Assembly: GCA_000403475.2 (NCBI GenBank)
Contig: KE159796.1
Location: 65,570 to 129,569, forward strand
Source: Lachnospiraceae bacterium MD308
GTDB taxonomy: Bacteria; Bacillota; Clostridia; Lachnospirales; Lachnospiraceae
DNA: 64,000 nucleotides
Direction: 5' to 3'
Shown here: in pieces, positions 44,045-52,976 of the stretch
Layout: each line of letters opens with the position of its first letter
Numbering within the stretch: the stretch's first letter is position 1
Made by a program: the position numbers and the translations under genes
Notes under the pieces: generated by a model
Told to the model about the DNA's origin: nothing
Databases searched by the model: none
What the model saw: only the letters and a program-made list of their open reading frames with translations

Positions 44045-45990
44045 TGGATAAACCAAGATGTATGCTAACGGTTGATGTGGAGGCTATGCCGAACAGAGCG
44101 GTCTCAGACCATGTTAATACATTGATCTATGGAAGAGCAGGAGGCAGGGAATACGGAATTGGCAGGATGATGGATATTGCAGATAAACATCACGTGAAAA
44201 TGACTTTTTTTGTCGATTTTGCAGAATGTGAATTGTATGGGGACGAGATTATTGAAGTGGGAAAATATATCGTTTCAAAGGGGCATGATTTGCAGGTTCA
44301 CTGCCATTATGATTTGCTGAAAGATATAATTGGAAAACCTTCTTGGGTGAATATGCAGGAGAATTATTATTCATGGTATAAGGATGAGAATGACTCAAAA
44401 ATTATGATAGATTATGTGACTGATAAGTATTATCAGTGCACCGGGAAAATGCCGGTTGCCTTCCGGGGAGGTGAATATCGGTTTGGAATCGGTGTATTAA
44501 AAACTCTTAAAGAAAAAGGGTATCAGGCTGATTTGAGTTATAACTGTCTGCGTCCGGAAATACTTCCTGAAAATAAACAGTTTCGGTTTGAAAATGGTTT
44601 AATGGAACTTCCTATTGGCATCTTGACAAATCGTAAACCTTTAAATTTTAATTACCGGGCATTGGAACCCAAAACAAAAGAAGATTTTGACAAAATTATT
44701 GCCGAATATACGCGTGTGTTTAATGGGTATTATCAGCTTTATGGAAATGATGCAATTGCTACGATGCTGATGCACGGATGGTCTTTCATGCATGACGTTA
44801 AAAGGTTTGATTCTGTGGGGTTTATGGATGAACCAAATGATATGTTAGTTTCTTTTTTTGATTATTTTCTTGAATCTTTAAAGGATAAAATTGAATTTAT
44901 CAGCGTCACGGAGGCAGTCAGACATATACAAAATAAAAAATTAAAAACTGTTGATTTCCAAACAATTTTTTCATCAAAACCAACATTCTCTAAAGAAAAT
45001 ATAATGAAAATTGGAAACTATATAAAAGAAAAAGCAAGAGGGAGGAGAGTCATTGTCTGGGGAAAAGGGTGGATGGAGTCGATTCTTTTTCAGACAGTAA
45101 ATCTGCATCAATTGCTGGATACAGCGTGTTACATTTCAAATGATGCACAGTATTGTCCACAGTGGAGAGGAAAGCCGGTTTATAGATATACGGACATGAA
45201 CATTACACCGGAAAAAGATTTTGTGTTTGTATTAGCACAGCCTACATTCCCGGAGATTCGGGATGCTTTGAGAGAAACGGGGTTCAAGGAATTTGAGGAT
45301 TACTATGATATTCAGAAAAAAGTGCCGATGACAAAAAAAACAAAAGGAGAAATGGCGGAACTGGATGATTCTTGTCCGATTTGCGGAGGAAATGTGTTTG
45401 AAACATATAATTCCGAAACATACCGCAGATGTTCTGGCTGTGGTTCTTTGGAACGTACACGTACAATGGTGAAGCTGTTGGATGATAATATTCCGTTGGA
45501 TTTCTCAAAGATAAAGGTGTTGCATATTTCTCCCATAAAATCGGAGTATATATTTTTTAGGAATAAAGGAGCAGATACAGTAACACTTGATATCAGACCG
45601 GAGAGGGGAACAGATATTGTTGCAGATATCTGCAATATGCCGGAAGTTGCATCAGATTCTTTCGACATGGTGCTTGCAAATTGCGTGCTGAATCATGTCT
45701 ATGATGATGAGAAAGCGTTAAGTGAGATAAAAAGGGTTTTGCGTCCGGGCGGTATAGCGCTGTTATGGGTACTTGACAGCGGTACGCTTAAGACTGTTGT
45801 AGATGAGGACCCGACTGGCTGGTATGGGAAAGAAAACTATGACAAATATAAAATAGGTACTTTTAGGCACTATGGGGAAGTGGATTTTACTGAGCAGCTT
45901 TGCAGGTACTTCCCGGAAGTTCGCTGTTTTGAAAAATATGATGCTGTTACAGACAGTTCTTGTAAATGGTATTGCTGTCGGAAAAAGTAG
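44044..45990 (+). CDS. NodB-like deacetylase, Rossmann domain and methyltransferase fusion, copy 1
   Basis: A 648-residue fusion. Residues 1-300 are a NodB-like polysaccharide deacetylase (TVDVEAM; QVHCHYDLL; FRGGEYRFG). Residues about 325-425 form a Rossmann-like partner domain (RRVIVWGKGWMES). At about 445-470 there is a zinc ribbon with two CxxC pairs (CPICGG, CSGCGS). Residues about 475-648 are a class I SAM methyltransferase (DICNMPEVASDSFDMVLANC, read in part). It could deacetylate and methylate a glycan sugar. AT-rich, like the upstream heparinase-type gene. A paralogue with the same layout follows immediately. Confidence 0.78.
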   Translation: MDKPRCMLTVDVEAMPNRAVSDHVNTLIYGRAGGREYGIGRMMDIADKHHVKMTFFVDFAECELYGDEIIEVGKYIVSKGHDLQVHCHYDLLKDIIGKPSWVNMQENYYSWYKDENDSKIMIDYVTDKYYQCTGKMPVAFRGGEYRFGIGVLKTLKEKGYQADLSYNCLRPEILPENKQFRFENGLMELPIGILTNRKPLNFNYRALEPKTKEDFDKIIAEYTRVFNGYYQLYGNDAIATMLMHGWSFMHDVKRFDSVGFMDEPNDMLVSFFDYFLESLKDKIEFISVTEAVRHIQNKKLKTVDFQTIFSSKPTFSKENIMKIGNYIKEKARGRRVIVWGKGWMESILFQTVNLHQLLDTACYISNDAQYCPQWRGKPVYRYTDMNITPEKDFVFVLAQPTFPEIRDALRETGFKEFEDYYDIQKKVPMTKKTKGEMAELDDSCPICGGNVFETYNSETYRRCSGCGSLERTRTMVKLLDDNIPLDFSKIKVLHISPIKSEYIFFRNKGADTVTLDIRPERGTDIVADICNMPEVASDSFDMVLANCVLNHVYDDEKALSEIKRVLRPGGIALLWVLDSGTLKTVVDEDPTGWYGKENYDKYKIGTFRHYGEVDFTEQLCRYFPEVRCFEKYDAVTDSSCKWYCCRKK

Positions 45991-46001
45991 GGGAGAATAA
46001 T

Positions 46002-47987
46002 ATGTTGGATAAACCCAAATGCATGCTGACGGTAGATGTGGAAGCTCTGGCGCTGCGCGCGCCGGCGCATCATGTAGACAGCCTGATCTACGGACGTTTT
46101 AACGGTGAGGAATGGGGCATTGGCAGGATGATGGACATTGCGGACAAGCATCAGGTCAAATTGACCTTTTTCCTTGATTTTGCAGAAACGGAGCTTTATG
46201 GAGAGGACATTATACAGGCAGGAAGATATATAGCGTCACGGGGGCATGACCTTCAGATCCATTGCCACTATAACCTACTGGAAAACCAGGTGCGAAATCG
46301 TTTCCCAGAGGCGGCAGAAAGCTATTATACATGGTATGAAGATGAGGCTGTCTCTGAGTTTTTAGTTGATTACTGTCTGGAACAGTACCGCAAATGCACA
46401 GACAGAGAACCGATTGTATTCAGGGGCGGGGAGTACCGCGTCGGAAAAGCGCTTTTAAAGAAACTGAAAGAAAAGAAAGTTGCGGCTGATGCCAGCTATA
46501 ATTATATACGTCCAGTGGAAAAACCGATGAATAGACAGTTTGTATTTGAAAACGGGCTGTTCGAGCTGCCTGTAGCGGTACTGCCGGAAAAAGAGGGCAT
46601 TGCTTCAAAAGTACTTAATTTTAATGAGGCTCATTTGTATCCTGTAAAAGAGGCTGATCTAGAGCCATGCCTGAAAGAATATGAAAAGGTATTCCGGGAA
46701 TTTTATGACTGCTATGGAAAGAATACGCTTGCGGCAATGGTCATGCACAGCTGGTCTTTCTGTTATGAAAAGGAGCGTTTCCAAAGCAGCGGATATATGG
46801 ACAGGCCCAATATTTACGCAGCAGAATTTTTTGACCGCTTTCTTGCTCATTTTAAAGGGAAGTATGAATTTATTACTGCAGCGCAGGCTGTCACGGCGGA
46901 AGAAATACATTTTTCAAAGACAATAGATTTTGACGCAGTATTTTCCCTGCATGAGCAGCGGGAAAGCAGGGAAAAGTTTAAGTGGATTGAAAGCTTTATC
47001 AAGGAGAAGGCAAGAGGGCGGAGGATAATTATCTGGGGAAAAGGCTGGATTGAAGGCAGGGTTATGCGTATATGGAATCTGTCGCAGCAGCTTGATGCAG
47101 CTTTTTATATTTCGAGAGATGCAGATAAAAAAAGATTGTGGCGCAGAAAGCCGGTGAAGACATTTGAGGAGGCGGAGCTATCAAGGGATAAAGATTATGT
47201 GCTTGTAATCGCAAATACACGTTTTCCGGAAATACGCGATAGTTTACATGAGATAGGATTTGTGGAATTTGAAGATTACATAGATATCGCGCAGCCACTG
47301 CCAGATATCGAAAACGGGAACGAAGAGGATAAAGAATATCCGGCCTGCAGTATTTGCGGAGGCAATAAATTTGTTCCGTTTAATTCTAAACGGCCGCGTT
47401 ACTGTGAGGGGTGCGGTTCTGTGGAGCGTAATCGGACAATTCCTCTGCTTTTCTCAGAGAATCTTGGAACGGAACTTCTCTCCAAGAGGATTCTGCATGT
47501 TTCGCCAAGCAGGCCGGAAAGGATTTTCTTTGAAAAGACGGGGGCAAAAAATATTACGACTTTAGATGTACGTCCTCAGGTGAAACCGGATATTGTTGCG
47601 GACTTGTGCGATATGCCTCAGGTAGAGTCAGAATCTTTCGAAATTGTATTTGCCAATTGCGTACTCAATCATGTGTACGATGATAATGCTGCGTTGGCGG
47701 AAGTATGCCGTGTCCTAAAAGGTAATGGGCTGTTTATTGTATGGGTGATGGGCAGCGGAGGGATGTGCACGACCATTGACCAGGAACCGGCTGCGTGGTA
47801 TGGGCAGGAGACGATGGACACATACCGTGTCGGCACATACCGACATTACGGTGAGAGAGATTTTTATCATCTGCTGATGCGCTATTTTGCGGAGGTCCAT
47901 GCGTTTGAAAAGTATGATGCCCCCAGTGAAATGTCGTGCTGCTGGTATGTATGCAAAAAAAAGAATGGGGCAGGAAAGGATGTATAA
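46002..47987 (+). CDS. NodB-like deacetylase, Rossmann domain and methyltransferase fusion, copy 2
   Basis: A 661-residue paralogue of the preceding protein with the same domain order: TVDVEALALRA at the start, QIHCHYNLL, FRGGEYRVG, the GRRIIIWGKGWIEGR partner domain, a CSICGG/CEGCGS zinc ribbon and the DLCDMPQVESESFEIVFANC methyltransferase (read in part). Base composition is visibly more GC-rich than in copy 1, so the pair is not a recent tandem duplication. AGGGGAG precedes ATG 46002; an upstream in-frame start at 45966 overlaps copy 1 and lacks a ribosome site. Confidence 0.78.
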   Translation: MLDKPKCMLTVDVEALALRAPAHHVDSLIYGRFNGEEWGIGRMMDIADKHQVKLTFFLDFAETELYGEDIIQAGRYIASRGHDLQIHCHYNLLENQVRNRFPEAAESYYTWYEDEAVSEFLVDYCLEQYRKCTDREPIVFRGGEYRVGKALLKKLKEKKVAADASYNYIRPVEKPMNRQFVFENGLFELPVAVLPEKEGIASKVLNFNEAHLYPVKEADLEPCLKEYEKVFREFYDCYGKNTLAAMVMHSWSFCYEKERFQSSGYMDRPNIYAAEFFDRFLAHFKGKYEFITAAQAVTAEEIHFSKTIDFDAVFSLHEQRESREKFKWIESFIKEKARGRRIIIWGKGWIEGRVMRIWNLSQQLDAAFYISRDADKKRLWRRKPVKTFEEAELSRDKDYVLVIANTRFPEIRDSLHEIGFVEFEDYIDIAQPLPDIENGNEEDKEYPACSICGGNKFVPFNSKRPRYCEGCGSVERNRTIPLLFSENLGTELLSKRILHVSPSRPERIFFEKTGAKNITTLDVRPQVKPDIVADLCDMPQVESESFEIVFANCVLNHVYDDNAALAEVCRVLKGNGLFIVWVMGSGGMCTTIDQEPAAWYGQETMDTYRVGTYRHYGERDFYHLLMRYFAEVHAFEKYDAPSEMSCCWYVCKKKNGAGKDV

Positions 47988-47990
47988 CAG

Positions 47991-49271
47991 ATGTATCACG
48001 ATTTTATTGCCGCTTTAAATAAAAAGTATAATTGCTCAGACCAATCAGAATTATCAGGGATAGATTTACAGCATTATCAATTCGGCGCCTCCACGAACAG
48101 CCGGGGTCAGGATGCGATTGGAGTGTTTGAAGCGTATGGTTTTTCCATGACAGGACTTAAAATTCTTGATGTAGGGTGTGCATACGGGGGCTTTTCGATT
48201 GAAGCTGCCCGCAAGGGTGCATGCTGCTATGGGGTGGAGATATCAAATGCACTCTATGAGTTGGCAACGCTTAATAATAAGGGCGAGGCATATGATGGCG
48301 GAAGTTGTGACTTTGTACGCACGGATGCCACGTCTCCGGAGTTCCTTGAAAAGCTGCCCCATGATTATTTCGATCTGATTATTGTGAATGATGTTTTTGA
48401 ACATGTATATGATACCGTTCAGCTGCTGAGCAATCTGGAAAAAGTTGCGAATGAGAAATGTGTGATTTATTTTGTAATACCAAATGGCAGCGATTTTCGT
48501 TTTGCCGCCAGGGAGGGGCATACGGGGTGCTGCGGGATCAGCTTGCTGGCGCCGCTTTTATGGCAGACGCTTATTCCGGGCAGGGAGTCCTATGAAAGAA
48601 GCATTTATTATAGGCAATATGAATATTACCGCGCTTTATTTGAGTATTTTGGATTCGGAAAGATTGCTTTGATAAATTATCCTGGATATGCAGGATGGGA
48701 AGAAACGAAAAAGGATGTCTGTGCCGGGCTGGAAACTGTAAAACAAAAAATTCACGAGAATGAAAATGATTTTCCCGCTGTCTATGCACAAAAATTATAT
48801 GCTGCCCTGGAAAGATTTGAAAAGCAGCTTGCGTACGACCTTGAGCATTTGGAAGCATCGGAACTTGCATGGAAATATATGACAAATTTCTGGGGAGGTT
48901 TTGCACAAAGGCAGGAGCGGGTTTTAAAGCCGCTTGTAAAAGTTTGCGAACGTACTTCTAAATCGGATTCAGATGAGTATGGGATTTCTTTTGCCCTGTG
49001 CCGCAAGGGAAATATTTTGGAAATAGATATTGCTGATGTGTCTTCAGATGAGGAGCTTGATTTTGCTTTTCATCTAATGAGAAGAGGAGAGAGCATAGAG
49101 AGATCCCGATATCAAAGGGAAAGGCATTATGAGTGGGAATTGAAAGCGCCGGGGATGTATTGGGTGGCAATTTATGTGAAAAAAAGCGATAGGGAACATA
49201 AGGATTACCGGATTCTCACACAGCCGCTTTATATGCCCGGAGACAGGGAGCAGGACTATGGATCAGAATAA
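47991..49271 (+). CDS. class I SAM-dependent methyltransferase
   Basis: A 426-residue protein. Residues about 45-200 are a SAM methyltransferase (motif I ILDVGCAYGGFSIEAARKG, motif II region DLIIVNDVFEHVYD). The C-terminal 150 residues are helical then beta-rich (a small beta-sandwich-like end, YEWELKAPGMYWVAIYVK), possibly a carbohydrate-facing module. It may methylate a sugar of the glycan or a precursor. It starts 3 nt after the previous stop and overlaps the next gene by 14 nt. Confidence 0.78.
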   Translation: MYHDFIAALNKKYNCSDQSELSGIDLQHYQFGASTNSRGQDAIGVFEAYGFSMTGLKILDVGCAYGGFSIEAARKGACCYGVEISNALYELATLNNKGEAYDGGSCDFVRTDATSPEFLEKLPHDYFDLIIVNDVFEHVYDTVQLLSNLEKVANEKCVIYFVIPNGSDFRFAAREGHTGCCGISLLAPLLWQTLIPGRESYERSIYYRQYEYYRALFEYFGFGKIALINYPGYAGWEETKKDVCAGLETVKQKIHENENDFPAVYAQKLYAALERFEKQLAYDLEHLEASELAWKYMTNFWGGFAQRQERVLKPLVKVCERTSKSDSDEYGISFALCRKGNILEIDIADVSSDEELDFAFHLMRRGESIERSRYQRERHYEWELKAPGMYWVAIYVKKSDREHKDYRILTQPLYMPGDREQDYGSE

Positions 49272-51591
49272 TAAATTAAAAGTTGCCGCAATTATGGACG
49301 AGTTCACCTATTACTGTTTTGCGCCGGAGTGTGATCTGATGCAGGTGACGCCGGATAATTTCAGAGAGGAGATTGACGGGTTTAAACCGGACTTGCTTTT
49401 TATCGAATCGGTCTGGAGGGGAAAGGATAATCTGTGGCGTTTTAAACTTCACGACAATATGGAGGCGATAACTGCGCTGACAGGATACTGCCATGAGAAG
49501 AATATTCCGGTAGCGTTCTGGTCAAAAGAAGACCCGGTGCATTTTGGGGTATTTATCCGCACCGCGGCATTGGCGGATTATGTGTTTACAACGGATGCAG
49601 ACTGCATTGAACTGTATAAGACCCATTTAGGCCATGGCAATGTGTATTATCTGCCTTTTGCGGCGCAGCCTTTGCAGCATAACCCGGTTGAGGAGTATGA
49701 GCGGAAGGATAAGTTTTGCTTTGCGGGTTCTTTTTATGTGAAGTATCAGGAGCGTTCCAGGGTGTTTATGGAGCTTGCGCCGTTTTTTAAGGAGTATGGC
49801 CTGGATATTTATGACCGGAATTATAAAAAGGGGGAGACGGATACGAACACTCAGACGACCTCGGTCGCAAGTCCTGTTGTCCAAAATTATTATTTTCCGG
49901 AAGAATTGCAGGAATGTATTCTTGGAGGCCTTCATTACAGCGAGATCACACGGGCATATAAAGGCTACAGATACGGGATAAACCTGACCTCTATGGTGCA
50001 GTCGGGGTTTATGTTTGCGAGGCGTGTTTTTGAGCTGCTTGCCAGCAATACGGTTACTGTGAGCAATTACAGCCGGGGGCTTGAGGTGTTTTTCGGAGAT
50101 CTTGTGATTGCGACAGATAATAAAGAACGCATGAAAGAACGGATTGAAACTTTTTGCAAAACGGAGGCGGATTACCGCAGATACCGCCTTGCAGGGCTCA
50201 GGCATGTGCTGAGCAGCCATCTGTATGAAGACAGGCTGGAGAGGATCGCGGACAAGGTGCTTGGCAGGAGCGTAAAGCAGCCTTTGCCGGAAATCCTTGT
50301 TGTGTGCTTTGAGGATGCTGAGCGGATACGGGAAATGTTTGAAAAACAGACGTATGAGAGAAAACGGCTGTTTGTTGCGGATTCCCCGGCAGAGCTTGCG
50401 GAGCTGTCCTTTGACTTTGTCACGGTGTTTTCGCCTCAGGATTATTATGGGAAAAATTATCTGATGGATCTGGCGCTCGCTACACGGTTTGCGTCTGATC
50501 CGGTGATAGGGAAAGGGGCATATTATTCCGGCGGAAGATTGCTGTACCATGATAAGGCTTATATCCGTGTAAAGGAACCGGTTGAACTGAGAAGGCAGAT
50601 GGCGAGGAGAGACTGTTTCCATGAAGGAATGAGAACGGATGAGCTGCCTATGTTTCATCCTGAGAAGACAATCCTGTCACTGGATGAGTTCAACTATTGT
50701 GAGAATGAGGCGGAGTGTGCAGAATCGGAAGATATAGAAATAAATACAGGGATTCCGCTTGAGGAGATTTACGCTTATACAGACCGGATTTTGCCGGTAG
50801 CTTTACATAAAAGCAGTCCTTTTTCCATGGAGGAGCTATACAGGGAAGTTATCATTCAGAAATCCGACCTTGTAGAAAAGTCATGGGATGGGGGAAAGCT
50901 GAAACTGGTGCGTGAAACAGATGATGACGAGATCGTCTGGCTCAGGACGGAGAAAAATTACGACATATCGGATTATTCATCAGGCAGCCGTATCGGGTTC
51001 TTTACGGAGGTGTCGGAAAAGTCCGGGAATGTGCGATGCCAGATTGAGTATTATGATGCAGAAGGGAGAAAACTTGATTTTCTGAATTTTGCATTGGACG
51101 GTTTTACGCTGCTGCGTATCAGCGACCATGCAAAGACTTTTAAGCTTATTTTCAGAATGCGGGGGAAATCCAGCGTGACACTGAAAAGCATGTATGTCTC
51201 TGCCCCTGATTCATTGGTTCCGGCACCGTTCCCGGTGAAAGAGTCTCTTCTGATCACGGAGGATTATCCGGACTATAATTTGCCTGATAAACTTGCAGGA
51301 CTTCATGAGTTTGCGAAAGAAAAAAATCTGGAAGTATTGAAAGCGGGAGACTGCCCAAGGTATCTTCCGTATTCGGAATATGACGGCGTGCAGATCATAT
51401 CTGCCCAGTATGATGCAATCAGGGAATATCTTGCTGTGCGTAATTTCACATATATTTATGTCTACTCTCCGTCAAATGAGATTACCAGGCATCTTTCAGA
51501 CTATACCCACAGGGCATCCCGTAATACATGTTCCTGCGGAACAGGCGGACTTTGTCCGTCAAGGTATGAAGGAAAGGTTATCGTATTATGA
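49258..51591 (+). CDS. CgeB-like glycosyltransferase with large C-terminal extension
   Basis: A 777-residue protein. Residues 1-335 resemble the CgeB/GT-B group (NIPVAFWSKEDPVHF, FTTDADCIELYK, FAGSFYVKYQERS, GINLTSMVQSGFMFARRVFELLASN read in parts). A middle GT-like or repeat segment and a beta-sandwich-like region (VTLKSMYVSAP) follow. CgeB-type proteins glycosylate spore-coat or surface proteins. The last 30 residues, from about THRASRN on, are encoded by a 60-bp repeat present in inverted orientation after the next gene. So the natural C-terminus may have been replaced. Confidence 0.72.
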   Translation: MDQNNKLKVAAIMDEFTYYCFAPECDLMQVTPDNFREEIDGFKPDLLFIESVWRGKDNLWRFKLHDNMEAITALTGYCHEKNIPVAFWSKEDPVHFGVFIRTAALADYVFTTDADCIELYKTHLGHGNVYYLPFAAQPLQHNPVEEYERKDKFCFAGSFYVKYQERSRVFMELAPFFKEYGLDIYDRNYKKGETDTNTQTTSVASPVVQNYYFPEELQECILGGLHYSEITRAYKGYRYGINLTSMVQSGFMFARRVFELLASNTVTVSNYSRGLEVFFGDLVIATDNKERMKERIETFCKTEADYRRYRLAGLRHVLSSHLYEDRLERIADKVLGRSVKQPLPEILVVCFEDAERIREMFEKQTYERKRLFVADSPAELAELSFDFVTVFSPQDYYGKNYLMDLALATRFASDPVIGKGAYYSGGRLLYHDKAYIRVKEPVELRRQMARRDCFHEGMRTDELPMFHPEKTILSLDEFNYCENEAECAESEDIEINTGIPLEEIYAYTDRILPVALHKSSPFSMEELYREVIIQKSDLVEKSWDGGKLKLVRETDDDEIVWLRTEKNYDISDYSSGSRIGFFTEVSEKSGNVRCQIEYYDAEGRKLDFLNFALDGFTLLRISDHAKTFKLIFRMRGKSSVTLKSMYVSAPDSLVPAPFPVKESLLITEDYPDYNLPDKLAGLHEFAKEKNLEVLKAGDCPRYLPYSEYDGVQIISAQYDAIREYLAVRNFTYIYVYSPSNEITRHLSDYTHRASRNTCSCGTGGLCPSRYEGKVIVL
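51502..51561 (+). repeat. left arm of a perfect 60-bp inverted repeat
   Basis: Every base of 51502-51561 is the reverse complement of 52802-52861; I compared both base by base. The arm lies in the last codons of the CgeB-like gene and contains three mini-dyads: GGG-CAT-CCC, GTTCC-TGC-GGAAC and CGGAC-TTT-GTCCG. It may be a dispersed repeat or an inversion site. Confidence 0.95.
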
Positions 51592-52730
51592 AAAAGGTTT
51601 TGTTCGTTTTTGGCACACGCCCTGAGGCAATCAAATGCTGTCCGGTAGCGCTGGAGATGAAAAAGAGGGACGGCTTTGACGTAAAAGTCTGTGTGACAGG
51701 ACAGCATCGTGAAATGCTCAGACAGGTGCTTGACGCTTTTTCTATCCGTCCTGACTATGATCTGGCGGTAATGAAAAAATCTCAGACGCTTTTTGAGCTG
51801 ACCTCTAATATGCTTGGCCAGATATGCGCTGTATTGGAAAAAGAAAAACCGGAGATTGTTTTGGTTCACGGAGATACGACGACGGCGTTTGCGGCAGGGC
51901 TTGCATCTTTTTATATGGAAATACCTGTAGGGCATATTGAGGCAGGGCTGCGGACTTATAATCTATACTCGCCGTTTCCGGAGGAATTTAACCGGCAGGC
52001 GATCGGGCTGGTTGCGGCATGCCATTTTGCGCCTACCGAGACGGCCAGAGAAAATCTGCTTAAAGAAGGAAAGGACGCCTCTTCTATATGGGTTACGGGA
52101 AACACGTCTATTGATGCGCTTAGGACTACGGTCAGAGATGATTACAGGCATGCCCTGCTTGACTGGGCAGGAAACAGACGTCTTGTCGTACTGACTGCCC
52201 ATCGCAGAGAAAATTGCGGGGAACCCATGAGACAGATGATGAGGGCTATCCGGCGTTCCGCGAAGGAATTTTCTGACGTTGCGGTTGTATTTCCGGCACA
52301 TCCCAATCCTGTTGTTCAGGAAACAGCGAGAGAGATTTTAGGAGACTGCAAGAATATAAAGATAATCTCACCGCTGGATGTTATAGACTTTCATAATATC
52401 ATTGCCCGGTCTTATCTTATTTTAACAGATTCCGGGGGCATACAGGAGGAAGCCCCGGCACTGGGGAAACCGGTTCTTGTCATGCGGGATACAACGGAGC
52501 GACCGGAAGGGGTTGCGGCAGGAACGCTGCGTCTTGTAGGTACAGAGGAAGAATCTATTTATCAGTCATTTGCGGAACTGCTCACCGACAAAGAGGCTTA
52601 TGCAAGGATGAGCCGGGCATCCAATCCTTATGGGGATGGGTTTGCAAGCAAAAGGATTGCGGATGCTTTGCAGGAAAAGTATATTTCCGGCGCTGCCTGT
52701 TTTACTGCCGGGCATGGTGTCAGAAAGTAG
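51588..52730 (+). CDS. wecB: UDP-N-acetylglucosamine 2-epimerase (non-hydrolysing)
   Basis: A 380-residue epimerase that interconverts UDP-GlcNAc and UDP-ManNAc, feeding the WecC-like dehydrogenase in this cluster. Family signatures are VFGTRPEAIKCCPV, HGDTTTAFA, the HIEAGLRT segment and the C-terminal DSGGIQEEAPALGKPVLVMRDTTERPEG (read in part). It overlaps the CgeB-like gene by 4 nt (TTATGA). The gene, its ribosome site and its terminator all lie between the two arms of a 60-bp inverted repeat, so inversion would cut it off from the operon. Confidence 0.96.
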   Translation: MKKVLFVFGTRPEAIKCCPVALEMKKRDGFDVKVCVTGQHREMLRQVLDAFSIRPDYDLAVMKKSQTLFELTSNMLGQICAVLEKEKPEIVLVHGDTTTAFAAGLASFYMEIPVGHIEAGLRTYNLYSPFPEEFNRQAIGLVAACHFAPTETARENLLKEGKDASSIWVTGNTSIDALRTTVRDDYRHALLDWAGNRRLVVLTAHRRENCGEPMRQMMRAIRRSAKEFSDVAVVFPAHPNPVVQETAREILGDCKNIKIISPLDVIDFHNIIARSYLILTDSGGIQEEAPALGKPVLVMRDTTERPEGVAAGTLRLVGTEEESIYQSFAELLTDKEAYARMSRASNPYGDGFASKRIADALQEKYISGAACFTAGHGVRK

Positions 52731-52746
52731 ATAATATATTAAGAAG

Positions 52747-52778
52747 TTTCCAACGTTTTTTATGCGTTGGAAATTTTT
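52747..52778 (+). terminator. rho-independent terminator of the glycan cluster
   Basis: TTTCCAACG (52747-52755) pairs with CGTTGGAAA (52765-52773), then TTTTT. It lies inside the segment bounded by the inverted repeat. Confidence 0.8.
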
Positions 52779-52801
52779 GCATTTTCAGTTATCCTATACC
52801 A

Positions 52802-52861
52802 TGACGGACAAAGTCCGCCTGTTCCGCAGGAACATGTATTACGGGATGCCCTGTGGGTATA
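52802..52861 (-). repeat. right arm of the 60-bp inverted repeat
   Basis: Exact reverse complement of 51502-51561. It lies in non-coding DNA between the wecB terminator and the leuB promoter; the enclosed segment is 1,240 bp. The gap 52731-52976 otherwise holds only the terminator and leuB promoter. Confidence 0.95.
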
Positions 52862-52907
52862 TAAAATATAACATGAATTTCCATCAAGATTTTAGTAAAT
52901 TAAAGTC

Positions 52908-52936
52908 TTGAAACATACCCTAAAATAAGATATGAT
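52908..52936 (+). promoter_or_regulatory. predicted promoter of leuB-ilvD-ilvB
   Basis: TTGAAA (52908-52913) and TATGAT (52931-52936) separated by exactly 17 nt; the start site would be near 52943. The leader is about 34 nt, too short for a T-box or attenuator. Confidence 0.7.
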
Positions 52937-52976
52937 AAAAAACATAGGTTTTTGGATAAAGGAAGGAAGATAAACG

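Noticed and set aside
49197-49206. Ten bases (CATAAGGATT) complementary to 34310-34319 of the presumed guide.
   Set aside because: A 10-nt match in 64 kb with several possible guide registers is expected by chance, and it falls inside a coding region rather than at a promoter.
49627-50658. Long minus-strand frame (343 codons) opposite the CgeB-like gene.
   Set aside because: Composition is Arg/His/Leu-rich as expected for an antisense shadow, there is no ribosome site, and the plus-strand gene is clearly coding.
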